Origin: Guyanagaster necrorhizus
Taxonomy: Eukaryota; Basidiomycota; Agaricomycetes; Agaricales; Physalacriaceae
DNA length: 24,262 nucleotides
Assembly (NCBI RefSeq): GCF_019112545.1
Contig: NW_025064884.1
Location: 1,982,040 to 2,006,301, forward strand
Direction of reading: 5' to 3'
The notes below the pieces were generated by a model that was not told the origin of the DNA, ran no database searches, and saw only the letters and a list, made by a program, of their open reading frames with translations. This document shows, in pieces, positions 9,981 to 19,676 of this stretch. Within the stretch, counting starts at the first letter, position 1. Each line of letters starts with the position of its first letter. The position numbers were made by a program, and so were the translations under genes.

Positions 9981-10305
9981 TGTTGGAGTTAATGAGGTAG
10001 GAGTGCAGACATGGTGAACAAGGAAAAATGTTTCAGAAGAGAATGGATACTAAAATAAAATGTTGTAATGTTAATCTCAGCATTATAGTTGAAAGCTGTG
10101 TTGTTTACCTAGGATAAAATATCATAATATTATTACATAGGTAATAAGTAAATACAGTTAAGAATAGATATGTATAGAAGGTACTCATATCTCAGCATTA
10201 TGGTTGAAAGCTAAGATGTGTGGAACAGTGTGACATGCTGAAAAAGAAAGGAATATCAAATAAGTAAGTGAATGTGTGTATATCATACTATTTCTACATC
10301 TAACA
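9981..10305 (-). repeat. Copia-1 5' LTR (right copy)
   Basis: The copy is 325 bp, TG...CA, and the partner of 5263-5587. It would hold the promoter for the minus-strand transcript. No strong TATA is visible after the decay. It is followed by the cagaa duplication at 10306-10310. Confidence 0.95.
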
Positions 10306-10558
10306 CAGAAATCAAAGCTTAAAGCTTGAAGAACCAAGGCACATAGTAAGGCTATCATATGGCAAGGAGGAATTAATGCTGTACAATCCATATTCTAGAC
10401 AACAAGAAAAGAAATGGAATTATCAATACATGAAGTGCAAAGACAGCTAGCACAACAACTGCATTATCTAAGCACCTCACAACAATAGCACCATCTATCA
10501 AATTCTTTGTAGAGTCTAAGATCACAGCACCTATAGCATCTGCAATAGAGGTGAAAGC
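10306..10558 (-). pseudogene. Host membrane-protein gene remnant between Copia-1 and Gypsy-1
   Basis: The segment is 253 bp, bounded by the cagaa and aaagc duplications. Read on the minus strand from the Gypsy-1 side, a frame continuous with 19113-19076 (after removing one aaagc copy) stays open for about 71 codons. It contains a hydrophobic run of helix length (VVVLAVFALHVLIIPFLFLL) before TAA at 10375-10373. A second frame starting MDCTALIPPC (10391) is also hydrophobic. A TTGTTGTCTAG at about 10405-10395 resembles an intron acceptor, so exon boundaries are unclear. There is no CpG in the segment. No family recognised. Confidence 0.45.
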
Positions 10559-11062
10559 TGTTACGATTTTTTTTATTTTCTTTTCTTTTTTCTCAGAAAT
10601 GACCCCTATCTCTGTTTAATCAGAATGCTTAGACCAGTGCTTAGGACTGTGGGAATGCTTAGCTCAGCACCCAGTCGGTCACTCTCCTATTGTGCTGCTG
10701 TGTGCTGTGAAGGGAGAGACAATGTTCCNNNNNNNNNNNNNNNNNNNNNNNNNNNNNNNNNNNNNNNNNNNNNNNNNNNNNNNNNNNNNNNNNNNNNNNN
10801 NNNNNNNNNNNNNNNNNNNNNNNNNNNNNNNNNNNNNNNNNNNNNNNNNNNNNNNNNNNNNNNNNNNNNNNNNNNNNNNNNNNNNNNNNNNNNNNNNNNN
10901 NNNCTAAAGTTTATTCTTTACCATCCTATCTCAAGCCAACTACTTAATGCCTTGATCACACAAAGCTGATAGTGCATCAGTGAATTCTAACAGTATAACC
11001 CAAAGTGTGAGGTTCTGTTAGTCTATCATGTGTTGTCAGTCACATGAAGTTTGGGCTTAACA
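10559..11062 (+). repeat. Gypsy-1 5' LTR, interrupted by assembly gap
   Basis: The left part (10559-10728) and right part (10904-11062) align to 18559-18728 and 18917-19075. Between them 175 N replace sequence that is 188 bp long in the 3' LTR. Differences from the 3' LTR are mainly transitions, for example ACGA here against ATGA there right at the start. Confidence 0.93.
10729..10903. other. Assembly gap (175 N)
   Basis: A run of N lies inside the Gypsy-1 5' LTR. From the intact 3' LTR (18729-18916) the missing DNA should be about 188 bp and hold most of the promoter, including the TATA box and the first transcribed bases. Reading frames that cross the N run are artefacts. Confidence 0.98.
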
Positions 11063-11063
11063 A

Positions 11064-11076
11064 TTAGTTCAAGACT
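11064..11076 (+). promoter_or_regulatory. Gypsy-1 primer binding site, self-priming type
   Basis: The 13 bases TTAGTTCAAGACT start one base inside the 5' LTR end. They are the exact reverse complement of AGTCTTGAACTAA at 18908-18920 in the LTR, which begins 34 nt after the TATA-like TATTTAA (18874) where transcription should start. There is no TGG typical of a tRNA 3'-CCA primer. Tf1 and the sushi group of chromoviruses prime reverse transcription with the 5' end of their own RNA in this way. Confidence 0.75.
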
Positions 11077-11102
11077 TCTCCTTCCCTTTCTCAAGCCCAA
11101 TT

Positions 11103-12512
11103 GTGCTGAAGAACCGAATACCCCCTGCCCTTAACCCTTCTGACCCAAACTTTACTCACGAGTTCTTCAAACTCTTGGCTTCTATTATAGGAATCTTGAT
11201 TGGTCTATTGGTGATCATACAGCTGTGCCATGGATGCCAATCAATCATAGCTTGGACAATCAGGCACTATCACAAATTCCAATGCATTCAAACTATTCTC
11301 AGAAATGTCACACTAGACCTCCCCCTCCATGACATCTCTGCCTCTGTCCGACAGTCCTTTTGACCTGCAGAAGAACCCAGCCCTGAAGATGAGCCTGGGA
11401 GCTCGACTGAGAAACATCCTAGGAAAGAAGAGGAGCAGCACACATACTCCCCATGACCTCCAACAGCAGTCATCTGAAACCCTGGAAACTCTTAGGCTGC
11501 AGGGTTTCAACGACCCAGATCCAACACCCCCATTCTGTCCCTCCAGCACAGCATTGCAGCAACCAGGATAACAACTCCTATCTCTAGCACTGGCATTGGG
11601 TGCTATGCTAGAGACTCTCTGGATGCCTCACAGATGGCTTGAGGGACCAGAAGTTTCAGGGGCCATAGGTCCTGACACACTATATCAGTATGAAATAGGA
11701 GCACTGACAACAGAGATGATCTCTATTGAAATGATGACAGCAATGAGTGCCACTGGTGGCAAGCCACTGCTGCCGAGGCCAACAGGATGGAGTGCTGCCC
11801 AGTTGGTGATAATACTAGCTGAGCAGAAAGCATATGAGTGATTCCAAGTGGAACATGACTAACCAGCTCCATCGTCCCAGGTCCCTCGAGAGAGAATCTG
11901 ATATGACATGCTCAAGACCTTCCTGAGTACAGGCAGGACCAGGCATATATTGACAATGAGATTACGAGGGAGAATGCCCTCTTTGGGAGGTACCTCTGGG
12001 CATGAGCAGCAGAGGAGTGCAGAAGAGACAAGGGAGGTAGTCAGACCACAATCTATGTCAGAACCGCCACCTTCAACTTGCCTTTTAGGGAATCTACCAC
12101 TCCCACCACTGAGTCTGACCTCTGGGCAGACTACAATGAAGAAGAGGCCCAGCTCCATCTCGATGACAACCACCCACTATCTTATGGGACTGATACCATT
12201 ACAGAGATGGAGGACATCTCAATCCAAGGAGATGGAATCCCAACTGAGAGGGGTACCATTGGGGGAGACAACAAGAATATTGACCTCACTGGCGACCTTA
12301 AGAAGTTTCTTGATGGGAACTTCACAGCCCTTTTCCTCAACCCAAAGTTTTACAGAAACTTCTGTCAGTATCGCAGAGCAATGGCATCGAGAGCAGCAAT
12401 AAGCATCAAGGAGCCACCAGAGCAGTCTGAGTGGCAGTCTGCTCCTTGCCTCAGACTCAGTGATGCTGGACCCAGTATGCAGCCCCAGCCTAACCATACC
12501 AGTAGTCTATGA
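11103..12512 (+). pseudogene. Gypsy-1 leading ORF (5' gag-like region with a hydrophobic segment)
   Basis: One frame can be followed from 11103 to 12512. It is broken by stops that fit C-to-T changes, for example TGA at 11362 (FRP expected) and TGA/TAG near 11450-11495. It has a hydrophobic run near the start (LLASIIGILIGLLVIIQLC, about 11175-11231), an Arg/Ser/Pro-rich middle, then a good open stretch from 12078 (ESDLWADYNEEEAQLHLDD ... LKKFLDGNFTALFLNPKFYR). No ATG is visible at the beginning; the first codons read PIVLKNRIPP. It overlaps the next frame, shifted by +1, by about 110 nt (12403-12512). It may be the N-terminal part of gag separated by a frameshift, or a separate small ORF. The family is not recognised. 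Confidence 0.55.
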
Positions 12513-14301
12513 CCTGCCTGGTAGTTCTCTCCTTGAGGATGAGGGGGCAACCAATGTGGACAACGAGGCCAAGGAGGCAGACCCCAGCAGGGAGGGTGGG
12601 GCTCTGCTCTCTAGCTGGAAGAAAGAATTCAAACTATTGACAGAAGAAGAATTGCGATGGGAGGTGTGCAAGGTGCGAGAGGAGGATTTTCTTTGACTGT
12701 ATCAGGAACAGGTGGCTGAATTGTGGAAGGACGATCTTTGGTTAGGATCATCCTTAAGACAGAGGTATACTTTTGCTGATTTCATTGAAAAAGAGGAAAT
12801 TTTACAGTATGTGGCCACTGAGTGGGCCATTTTTAACTTTAATCAAAGGTATTCACATTATCAGATAGGACCGTTGCCACCATACAAGCCGAAATATGGT
12901 GGAAGAATGGCACCAAGAATGTGGATGCTGAGTGTAATGCTGCCCAAAATGGCAGACATAGTATCATCAATCCAAACAGCATCCTCCCGGTATTTGTTCA
13001 CCACATCAGCCATCCACAGCATGGCATCTCAGCTTGCTAGGAGCTGATCATAGACAGACTGGCAACACTCTGGCATGTGGAGACTGCCACTCTTTCTGTG
13101 ACCATTTGCTGGGCAGCCACCTCTGGACGAAGCTGAAGGCAGTGGGGGAAATGCATCTGAAGCACCTCTCCCTACAGAAGATGATCTTGAAGCACTTGCT
13201 CAGAGCTGGACCATTAGAAATGGGAAAATCATGCAAAAGGAAGCTCTAAAGCGAGGAAGTCCTATCGCCAATGATGGGTCTCTCCACTCATTCCCAGGAC
13301 CCCCAAGTGGATGGGCGCAACCACCTCATGGTGGACTCCCAAACCCAATGCCCACTCTCGATGCCAGCACCCAGATCCTCCAGGTAAAACCAATCCTCTG
13401 TGCTGAACCCCATCTCTTCCAAGGAGTGTCCGATGACATTAACTGCTCTCTGGTCGACTGCAACCAATACTTTCAGGTGTTCACCTCATACTTCCTTGCT
13501 GACATGTACAAGATAACTTTTGCTATCACCCACATGGTGAACAAGGCCAAAATGTGGTGAGTTCTGACTGCCCCCACATTCTGGTCTACTATCAGGGACT
13601 ATCACTGATACCCTGTATGGCTGGTCTTCAAACAGATGATCAGGGACAAATTCATAGACTCCACCATTCAAGAGATCCACAAGCAAAAAATAAAGGAGTT
13701 CAAGATGGCTGGGAAACTGGCCACCAAATATTTTGACAAATTAGAGTGATTCAGCACACTTGCAGGGGTCCAAGAGGATGTTGCCAACATCAGACGAATG
13801 GCCAAATATATGAAAATGGGATTACCATCCCACTATCTCATAATCATTTTGGATATCAGCTGGAACATTCCCATAGGCTATGATGAATGGAAGAACCAAA
13901 TCATTACCATGTACAAGGAACAACAGCGACAGAGGGCAGAAGCAACTACTTTAGCCTATGGCTATCAAAGTCAGAGACAGGGCCCAAAGCCCTCCACCTC
14001 TGGTGTGGCCACATCCACCAAGCCTGGCAGTTCAATCCCAACTTCTTATGGAACAAAGCAAACTGGTATAGGCACAATATATACCAGAATGGGTCAGCCA
14101 ATAGATGTGGATCACCTCAAGAAGGAGAGAAAGTGTTTTAACTGTGGCCAGAAGGGCCACATGGCATAAAACTGCCCACAGAAGAAGAACAAGTGCATGT
14201 GGGAAGATATTTGGGTGCAGATTGCCAAATTAATGAAGGAAGACAAAGACCTCAGACAAGATGACAAGTCCAAGGAAGGAAAAGATCAGGCCAAGCAGTA
14301 A
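12403..14301 (+). pseudogene. Gypsy-1 gag with retrotransposon capsid region and CCHC zinc knuckle
   Basis: The frame opens after TAA 12400-12402 and runs to TAA 14299-14301. It begins with an acidic linker (EDEGATNVDNEAKEADP, near 12535), then a capsid-like core at about 13390-13900. That core carries typical Ty3 gag phrases (FTSYFLADMYKITFAI; Trp-rich IRDYH; YDEWKNQIITMYKEQQ) and ends in the zinc knuckle CFNCGQKGHMA*NC (near 14132-14172), a C-X2-C-X4-H-X4-C with a TAA in its X4 spacer (the base triplet before Asn). Other stops are mostly TGA, for example 12694, 13048 and 13558. Gag forms the virus-like particle and the knuckle binds RNA. A frame change to pol follows the gag end. Confidence 0.8.
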
Positions 14302-17300
14302 GCAATTCTGCTGACTTGGCCAAGGACTCAAGCAAAGTGTCATAATTATTTGCTGAACAAACTGACTCTATAGTTACTCCATCTATGACTAAATTATGTG
14401 TGCATTTGAATATACCCGATATTATCGCTCATGATACAGAATCACCTAAAGGACTTATTTCAGAAACTCAATTGCTGAAAAAAGGCTGAAGAGGAGCAGA
14501 GAGCCTTAAAGGTATGTCACTCCTAAAAGTTCATCAACCTAAAACTTTAGGACAAACTCAACTGGCTGATGCCCAAACAGGGGTAGAGAACCCCACTAAT
14601 TGGCTCCAGCCATTTGGCACTGAATGGACTTGGCAAGCCATCAAGGATGCAAAAAATAAAGCTGCAGCAAAGGCCATACTCAAGAACTGGATCTATAGGA
14701 CCTGAGTTGAGGAAGTGATCGATGACATGATCACAGGAATATGAGAAGCAGAGAGGTGTTGGGCCTTAGAATGGCTTGATGAACTGCATAGACCATGAAG
14801 GTTTCTCTGATGAACTAAGACATCAGGAAAAGACCTATTAACTGAGGCCCGAATCAAAACCCTCACTTCCCAAAGCACTCACAAGGTCACTGCATTAATT
14901 GATAGCAGATGCACTGAGAGCTCTATCAATCAGGCTTTCATCAACAAGCACGATCTTCTGATGTAAGCCACAGCAGCATCAATTCCTGTCTACAATGCAG
15001 ACAGAACAAAGAACCAAGCCAGTTCAATCACTGAATATGTTGAGCTCAGGCTCACCATCGGGAATCATTCTGAACAAATTGACCTAGCAGTAACTGACCT
15101 AGGAACCAAGGAAATATTCCTTGGGTATGATTGGCTAATCTGACATAACCCACTCATTAATTGTAAGACCAGGTGCCTTATTTTCACAAGATGCCAATGC
15201 TGAAAGACCCCCTTTGAACTACTGGATAATGACTCTGAAGACTGGTGGAATGAAGAAATGGAAGACAATGAAATAATTCTTGCTGTCAACCTACAAAAGG
15301 CCATTAACATTCAAATTCACCATGCTAATGATCTAGCTGCAAAGGCTAATGCTGGAAAAGAAGAAAGGACATTCGAAGAAATGGTACCCCATTGGGCACA
15401 TGATTATCAGGACTTATTCGAAAAAGAAAGTTTCAATGAGCTACCTGATGCAAAACCCTGGGACCATGCCATTGAATTAATCCTCAATGCAAATGCCAAC
15501 CTAGATTGCAAGTGTTACCCACTGGGCAATAACAAACAACAGGAACTAGACAAATTCCTTGAAGAAAATTTGTCTAGTAGAAGGATCCAACCATCAAAGT
15601 CACCAATGGCATCACCCTTCTTTTTCATCAAAAAGAAGGACAGAAAACTTCAACTGGTACAAGACTACCAAAAACTTAATGAAATGACAATCAAGAACCA
15701 CTATCCACTTCCATTGATTGTGAAACTAATGGACAAACTCTGAGGTGCCAAGTACTACACCAAATTGGACATTCGGTGAGGATACAACAATGTGCACATC
15801 AAGGAAGGTGATGAGTGGAAGGCCGCTTTCTGAATCAACCATGGTCTATTCGAACTAACAGTTATGTTCTTCAGACTCACCAACTCACCAGCTACATTCC
15901 AGTGGATGATGAATGATATCTTCAAGGATCTCATTGCCACCAGAAAGGTAACAATCTATTTGGATGACATCCTCATAATGTCCAAGACCAAGGATGAACA
16001 CCAAAGAATAGTATGACAGGTACTATCACTGATGAGGAAGCATCAACTTTTCCTTAAGGCTGAAAAGTGTGAGTTTGAGGTATTGGAAACCGAATACCTC
16101 AGAGTCATCATCAGTGAAGAAAGCATCAGGATAGATTCTATCAAAGTGGCTGGGGTAACTGAATGGCCAGAACCAACAAAGAAGAAGGAACTGCAATCAT
16201 TTCTTGGATTCACCAATTTCTACCAGCAATTTATCTGAGATTACAGCAAAATAGTCCAACCGATGATGCAATTAACTGAGAATGCCCTATGGACTTGGAG
16301 GATTTCCCAGCAGACAGCATTTAATGACCTAAAGCACCAACTAGCTGAAGATATCATCCTGGCCATACCAGGTCAGGATGGGAGGTTCTAGGTAGAGGCC
16401 GACTCCAGTGAAGGTGCTATTGGAGCCATACTCTCACAGGAACAAGACAGCAGATGGTGACCTGTCGCCTTTATGTCAAAAGCACTGACAGTAACAGAGT
16501 GCAACTATGAAATTTATGACAAAGAACTCCTCACCATAATACTCACTTTTGCCAAGTGGCAGCATTATCTCATTGGAGCCAATCACACTTTTGAGATCTG
16601 GACTGATCACTAAAACCTACAATACTTCCAACAGCCCCAAAAGCTTAATCACAGACAAGCCAGATGGATTATGGAACTATCCAAATACAACTACATGCTG
16701 CACCACAAGGCTGAGGCAGCAAACAAGAAGGCTGATCTTCTCAGCCACAGAGCAGATTATGACCAAGGAGGAGATGACAACAAAGAAGTCATACTATTAT
16801 AACTGGAACACTTCAGAGCAATGATCATGCTGACAGAAGAGGAGATGCATGAATGCATCAAGAGCACCACTCAGGATCTCAACAAATAGGATCAGAAAAT
16901 TGCCCCATCACTCAATCATGAATGAGGGCTGAAGAAAGAAGGAGAGATGATCCATTATGATGGACGAATCTATATCCCAAGAGATCAAGGACTTCATGGT
17001 GATATCATCGCCACCTGTCATGATCACATGACCACCAGACATCCAGGAATCGCCAAAACAAAGAAATTAGTCTTGAAGGAGTATTGGTGGCCAAAAATAG
17101 ACTATAATATCACCTGATATATCAAAGCTTGTGAAGTTTGCCAACAAGGCAATGCTTCAATGCAATCCAGAGCAGCTCCCCTTCACCCAAATGAGATCTT
17201 TTCATCACCATGGACTCACATCTCGGTGGATATGATAACAGGACTTCCCAAAAGTGATAGCTATGATGCCATCATCATCATAGTAGATTGCTTCTCAAAG

Positions 17301-18521
17301 GCGATTATTCCAATCACATGCTCAACAGAATTAACATCTGAAGGATGGGCTAAAATCCTATGGGATGAAGTCTATGCAAAGTATGGCATGCTCCAAGTAG
17401 TGATTTCAGACAAAGGACCACAGTTCATCTCCAAATTTCTAGACGATCTATACTGACTGCTTAATATCAAACAGAATGCCTCAATAGCATATCATCCACA
17501 GATGGATGGCCAAACAAAATGGGCCAACCAAGAAATTGAAAAGTATCTCAAACTTTTCATCAGCTATCAACAGGATGATTGGATGGAATGGCTAGCATTA
17601 GCAGCATTCTAACACAACAACAGAATTCACTCAGCAATGGGTAAAACCCCTTTCTTTATGAACTATGGGCAGAACCTACCAGTTGTGGAAACAAGATGGG
17701 CTCATATGACAACACCAGCATCAAAGGATTTTGCAACAACAATGGCAAAAATCCATGAGGAAACCAAAATAGCTCTTGAAAGAGCTGCTTTAACAATGAA
17801 GAAGCAGTATGACAAACATTGCCAGCCAGCACATGAATATTCAACCAATGACAAGGTTTGGTTGAATACGACAAATCTGCATCTATCAAGGCCAAAACAG
17901 AAGCTTGCAGACAAATGAACAGGACTATTCAAAGTCTTACACAAAATCAAAAACTCTGCATACAAGTTGCAGATCCCTACAACTTGGAAAATTCATAACA
18001 TTTTTAACAAAACATTACTGACACCATACATGGCACCAGCATTCCCAAACCAAGAATGACCACCTCCACCTCCACCAGAACTCATCGATGATGAAGAACA
18101 CTATGAAATTGATGGAATGCTAAACCACAAAACTCGAAAGATTAAAGCATGAGGCAGAGGCATGAAAACAACCATTGACTACTTAGTCAGTTGGAAGGGT
18201 TACAGACCAGAATCTAACCAATGGGTCAACAAAAAATATATGAATGCAGAGAAGGCCATATGAGACTATGAACACAGAATCAACAAATTGAATGCAGAAG
18301 GGGTCATGTTCAATATTATATCTGTGACACAGACAATGACAATAGATTCAGCAGATTGACCACCTGTGACAAATAACAAACAGGCTGGGAAGGATGGAGA
18401 GGCTGACACTGCAGCAACAACAGGAAGGGAGGGTATATCTAGCCAGATATACATCAACCAACCTGCCAGAAATAGTGTGGAGATCAATCAACTCACATCA
18501 GGACTAGCAGACTTACTCTAA
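14301..18521 (+). pseudogene. Gypsy-1 pol: protease, RT, RNase H, integrase and C-terminal chromodomain
   Basis: A single frame of about 1,400 codons without indels ends at TAA 18519-18521. The protease active site reads DSR (14901-14909) where DSG is expected. RT has FFIKKKDRKLQLVQDY and an intact YLDD (15958-15969). RNase H has EADSSEGAIGAILSQ. The integrase has the HHCC finger (HPGIAKTK ... CEVCQQ) and the DDE core SVDMITGLP, VISDKGPQF, with DGQTKWANQ in place of the family's DGQTERVNQ, so the catalytic Glu is Lys (17517-17519). A chromodomain ends the protein (YEIDGMLNHKT ... DYLVSWKGYRPESNQWV, 18099-18233). I count 29 internal stops: 22 TGA, 5 TAA and 2 TAG. Many replace an Arg or Trp conserved in the family (DKL*GAK, DIR*GYN, KAAF*). 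The gene is dead. Confidence 0.93.
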
Positions 18522-18545
18522 CTTAACCATTGGGACAATGGTCTT

Positions 18546-18555
18546 AAGGAGGGGG
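18546..18555 (+). promoter_or_regulatory. Gypsy-1 polypurine tract
   Basis: AAGGAGGGGG lies three bases before the 3' LTR start TGTTATGA. This is the expected primer for plus-strand DNA synthesis. Confidence 0.85.
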
Positions 18556-18558
18556 TAA

Positions 18559-19075
18559 TGTTATGATTTTTCTTATTTTCTTTTCTTTTTTCTTGGAAAT
18601 GACTCCTATCTCTGCTTAGTCAGAGCACTTAGGCCAGTGCTTAGGACTGTGGGAATGCTTAGCTCAGCATTCAGTTGGTCACTCTCCTATCACACTGCTG
18701 TGTGCTGTGAAGGGAGAGACAATGTTCCTTTTGTCCTTCAACTGCAGTACAGCAGTAACAGCACAACAGCAAGACAACAGCTTTTGTGGAGAGCCTGACA
18801 ACAGCAGGGGTAACAGCTCTATGGCAGACAATATCTTTTGTGAACAGTTATTAATAACCAGATAACAGAACAGTATTTAAGTAGCTTAGTTCTCACTGTA
18901 ATACCTCAGTCTTGAACTAAAGTTTATTCTTTACCATCCTATCTCAAGCCAACTACTTAATGCCTTGATCACACAAAGCTGATAGTGCATCAGTGAATTC
19001 TAACAGTATAATCCGAAGTGCAAGATTCTGTTAGTCTATCACATGTTGTCAGTCACATAAAGTTTGGGCTTAACA
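18559..19075 (+). repeat. Gypsy-1 3' LTR (517 bp, complete)
   Basis: The LTR starts TGTTATGATTTT and ends GGGCTTAACA. It is the only full copy of this LTR in the window, with one TATA-like site and a region rich in acagcag-type short repeats (about 18740-18830). It is followed by the aaagc duplication at 19076-19080. It shares its start and promoter layout with the solo LTR at 4353-4816. Confidence 0.95.
18874..18920 (+). promoter_or_regulatory. Gypsy-1 LTR core promoter and predicted transcript start
   Basis: TATTTAA at 18874-18880 is followed 34 nt later by A18908, the first base of the 13-nt stretch complementary to the primer binding site. A transcript beginning at A18908 would carry exactly the self-priming sequence at its 5' end. 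The start site is inferred from spacing and complementarity, not observed. Confidence 0.6.
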
Positions 19076-19676
19076 AAAGCCCAGGTGAGAAGATGCCAAA
19101 GTATCTGAGCAGCCTATTAAGGCAAGACCACATTCACCAATGACAGAACAAGGCTAACACCCACAGACATAATTGCATTCTCTACTAGACCAACTTTGAA
19201 TGACCATAACAAAGGGATGCTCTTGAGAAGATCATTGTAAATATAGTGAAAGATAATATAGCCAATTATGAATACAATAGAACTGGAGCATAGGCTTATG
19301 CCAATAGTGAGGAGTATGAGAAAGAGAGTGAAGATTATGAGCACCACAAATGTGGTGACTTGTAATATGATTGTCAGAGTGGGGGCAGTGAGGTTGGGTT
19401 TATATGAGGAAAGATAGGTCTGAAGCCTTTCAGAGACTGGCTGGGACCTATACCATCTGCTAGAAGTGGAGGGGTATTCAAAAGAAATAGCAAGCATGAT
19501 CTTAGAAAGACTTGTTATAGACAAGAGACATTAGCTGTTATAAAGGATACTCCTTGGCTAATTCAGAGGGCTGTGATATAAAGAAAGAAAAGTTGTGCTG
19601 GACATAATTTCTTGGATAGGGATTGTCTCAGACATGAAAATGACAGGTTCCATAGGGAGTTTCACTGGACACATAA
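19076..19676 (-). pseudogene. Host membrane-protein gene remnant between Gypsy-1 and Copia-2
   Basis: The main open segment is 19524-19117, 135 codons. It has at least three hydrophobic helices (TTFVVLIIFTLFLILLTI, SIVFIIGYIIFHYIY, AIMSVGVSLVLSLVNVV) and an N-terminal Ser/Tyr-rich soluble part. A second short open segment (about 19674-19560) lies upstream in another frame and ends at a TAG. Candidate splice acceptors such as TTTATAACAG near 19541 suggest separate exons. The segment has no CpG. It joins across Gypsy-1 to the frame in 10558-10373. The family is not recognised; a multi-pass membrane protein of one gene with the remnants at 3141-4352, 10306-10558 and 22377-22689 is an inference from orientation and hydrophobicity. 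Confidence 0.48.

Larger units (their letters stand above)
5263..10305 (-). mobile_element. Copia-1: complete but decayed Ty1/Copia LTR retrotransposon
   Basis: Two 325-bp LTRs (5263-5587 and 9981-10305), each TG...CA, enclose one minus-strand polyprotein frame. A perfect 5-bp target duplication, cagaa, flanks the element at 5258-5262 and 10306-10310. A primer site for an internal fragment of initiator tRNA lies next to the 5' LTR (9966-9980), and a polypurine tract lies next to the 3' LTR (5588-5596 on the opposite strand). Domain order is gag, zinc knuckle, protease, integrase, RT, RNase H, which is the Copia order. The LTRs differ at about 33 of 325 positions, all transitions, with no indel. 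The element has essentially no CpG. It cannot be autonomous now. Confidence 0.95.
10559..19075 (+). mobile_element. Gypsy-1: complete but decayed chromodomain Ty3/Gypsy retrotransposon
   Basis: LTRs at 10559-11062 (with a run of N) and 18559-19075 both start TGTTA[C/T]GATTTT and end GGGCTTAACA. A perfect 5-bp duplication, aaagc, flanks the element (10554-10558 and 19076-19080). The order is PBS, a leading ORF, gag with zinc knuckle, protease, RT, RNase H, integrase, chromodomain and polypurine tract, so it is a chromovirus. The PBS is complementary to bases just after the LTR TATA box, which indicates self-priming as in Tf1/sushi. Frames are kept but carry many C-to-T-type stops. Confidence 0.95.

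Noticed and set aside
10625..10969. ORFs crossing the N run
   Set aside because: They are made by unknown bases and lie in LTR sequence.
14301..18521. TGA recoded as a sense codon, which would make the Gypsy-1 and Copia-1 frames intact
   Set aside because: TAA and TAG also interrupt the frames, TGA replaces different residues (Arg, Trp), catalytic residues are mutated too, and the intact LINE and Gypsy-2 frames show no internal TGA used as sense apart from the single ORF1 case.
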